Positions 4,976-5,547 of a stretch of 5,547 nucleotides of DNA are shown here, one piece after another. A program made the translations under genes and the position numbers. Position 1 is the first letter of the stretch; each line of letters begins with the position of its first letter. The notes under the pieces are model-generated. The model was not told the DNA's origin and made no database searches. It worked only from the letters and a program-made list of their open reading frames with translations. Origin of the DNA: Ilumatobacteraceae bacterium (GTDB taxonomy: Bacteria; Actinomycetota; Acidimicrobiia; Acidimicrobiales; Ilumatobacteraceae); the NCBI GenBank assembly GCA_023254985.1, contig JALRJT010000001.1, positions 1-5,547 of the forward strand, in the 5' to 3' direction.

Positions 4976-5547
4976 TGGCTCGCGTCGTCGTCACTGGCAA
5001 GATTCCCCAGGTCGCACTCGAGTCATTGCGCCAGGCGCACGACGTCGTTGCCTGGGAAGAGTCGACCCCGATCTCACGCGCAGAGCTGTTGACGCGCGTC
5101 AAGGGCGCTGACGCGCTCGTCACCCTGCTGACCGAGAAAGTCGACGGCGAATTGCTGGACGCCGCTGGTCCACAGTTGAAGAGCGTCTCCAACGTGGCCG
5201 TCGGGTACAACAACATCGACGTCCCGGCCTGCACCCAGCGCAACGTCATCGTCACCAACACCCCAGGGGTCTTGACGGATGCGACCGCAGACATCGCAAT
5301 GGCGCTCATCTTGATGGTCACCCGACGCCTCGCCGAGGGCGAGCGCGTCATTCGCAGCCAGACGCCGTGGCAGTGGGGCATGTTCTACATGCTCGGCTCG
5401 GGAATCCAGGGTCGCCAACTCGGCATCGTTGGCATGGGCCAAATCGGCATCGCCACCGCGCGCCGCGCGAAGGCCTTCGGGATGACGATTGCCTACACCA
5501 AGCGCACTCCGCTCGATGCAGCGACGGCCAAGGAACTCGGCGCAACG
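4975..5547 (+). CDS. D-2-hydroxyacid dehydrogenase, glyoxylate/hydroxypyruvate reductase type, 3' cut by window edge
   Basis: These cytoplasmic enzymes reduce 2-oxo acids such as glyoxylate or hydroxypyruvate to D-2-hydroxy acids with NAD(P)H. The first 191 residues, of roughly 320 expected, are in the window. They show an N-terminal flavodoxin-like half starting MARVVVTGKIP, then SNVAVGYNNIDVPAC (72-86), VTNTPGVLTDATADIAMAL (93-111), and the Rossmann loop GMGQIG (153-158). The VLTDATAD form is typical of glyoxylate reductases. After the second Rossmann strand the sequence reads AYTKRTP (173-179), with Lys/Arg and no Asp, which suggests NADPH preference. The catalytic Arg, Glu and His fall partly or wholly beyond the edge and cannot be checked. 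The start overlaps the aminotransferase stop as TGATG, without a clear Shine-Dalgarno, so it is probably translated by the same ribosomes. A 2-oxo acid made by the aminotransferase is a natural candidate substrate (inference). Confidence 0.93.
   Translation, partial: MARVVVTGKIPQVALESLRQAHDVVAWEESTPISRAELLTRVKGADALVTLLTEKVDGELLDAAGPQLKSVSNVAVGYNNIDVPACTQRNVIVTNTPGVLTDATADIAMALILMVTRRLAEGERVIRSQTPWQWGMFYMLGSGIQGRQLGIVGMGQIGIATARRAKAFGMTIAYTKRTPLDAATAKELGAT

Noticed and set aside
1..5547. tRNA/rRNA genes, CRISPR array, transposase or integrase, attachment sites, toxin-antitoxin or defence genes
   Set aside because: None of the expected motifs, regular repeats or protein families were found on either strand; nearly all of the window is taken by the six genes listed.

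Overview
The window looks like a high-GC bacterial chromosome, most likely an actinobacterium (an Acidimicrobiia-like lineage is my guess from protein style; no marker gene proves it). Codons are strongly GC-ending, genes are tightly packed, and several start sites lack a good Shine-Dalgarno and rely on stop/start overlaps. The exception is the first ~146 bases, which are only about 44% GC by hand count and do not fit the gene they are joined to.

Layout: (1) On the minus strand, running off the left edge, is a two-gene unit. A 65-residue protein of unknown function (1459 to 1262) overlaps by GTGA the start of a homospermidine synthase / saccharopine-dehydrogenase-like enzyme (from 1265). The enzyme is recognisable for 373 residues, then changes abruptly at about position 146 into an unrelated Gln/Met/His/Pro-rich stretch leading into a hydrophobic segment. 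This is most simply a chimeric contig end or a rearrangement. (2) A 132-base divergent intergenic region (1460-1591) carries a candidate promoter for the minus-strand unit. (3) On the plus strand, a compact DEAD-box RNA helicase (1592-2773) is followed after 13 bases by a ten-helix EamA/DMT-family exporter (2787-3689). (4) A 92-base gap (3690-3781) carries nested inverted repeats that could terminate transcription, followed by an AT-rich promoter-like stretch. (5) A PLP-dependent class I/II aminotransferase (3782-4975) shares one base (TGATG) with a glyoxylate-reductase-type D-2-hydroxyacid dehydrogenase (4975 to beyond the right edge).

How the genes may work together: the aminotransferase and the hydroxyacid dehydrogenase are almost certainly co-translated. 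A plausible joint job is deaminating an amino acid to a 2-oxo acid and reducing that to a 2-hydroxy acid, or managing glyoxylate/hydroxypyruvate; the substrate cannot be read from the sequence. The homospermidine synthase would make polyamine in the cytoplasm. The helicase and transporter share a transcript by position, with no obvious functional link. I found no RNA genes, CRISPR array, complete mobile element or phage module. The points most worth a second look are the break at the left end, the unrecognised small protein translationally coupled to homospermidine synthase, and the paired GTGAC/GTCAC inverted repeats on that coupling site.
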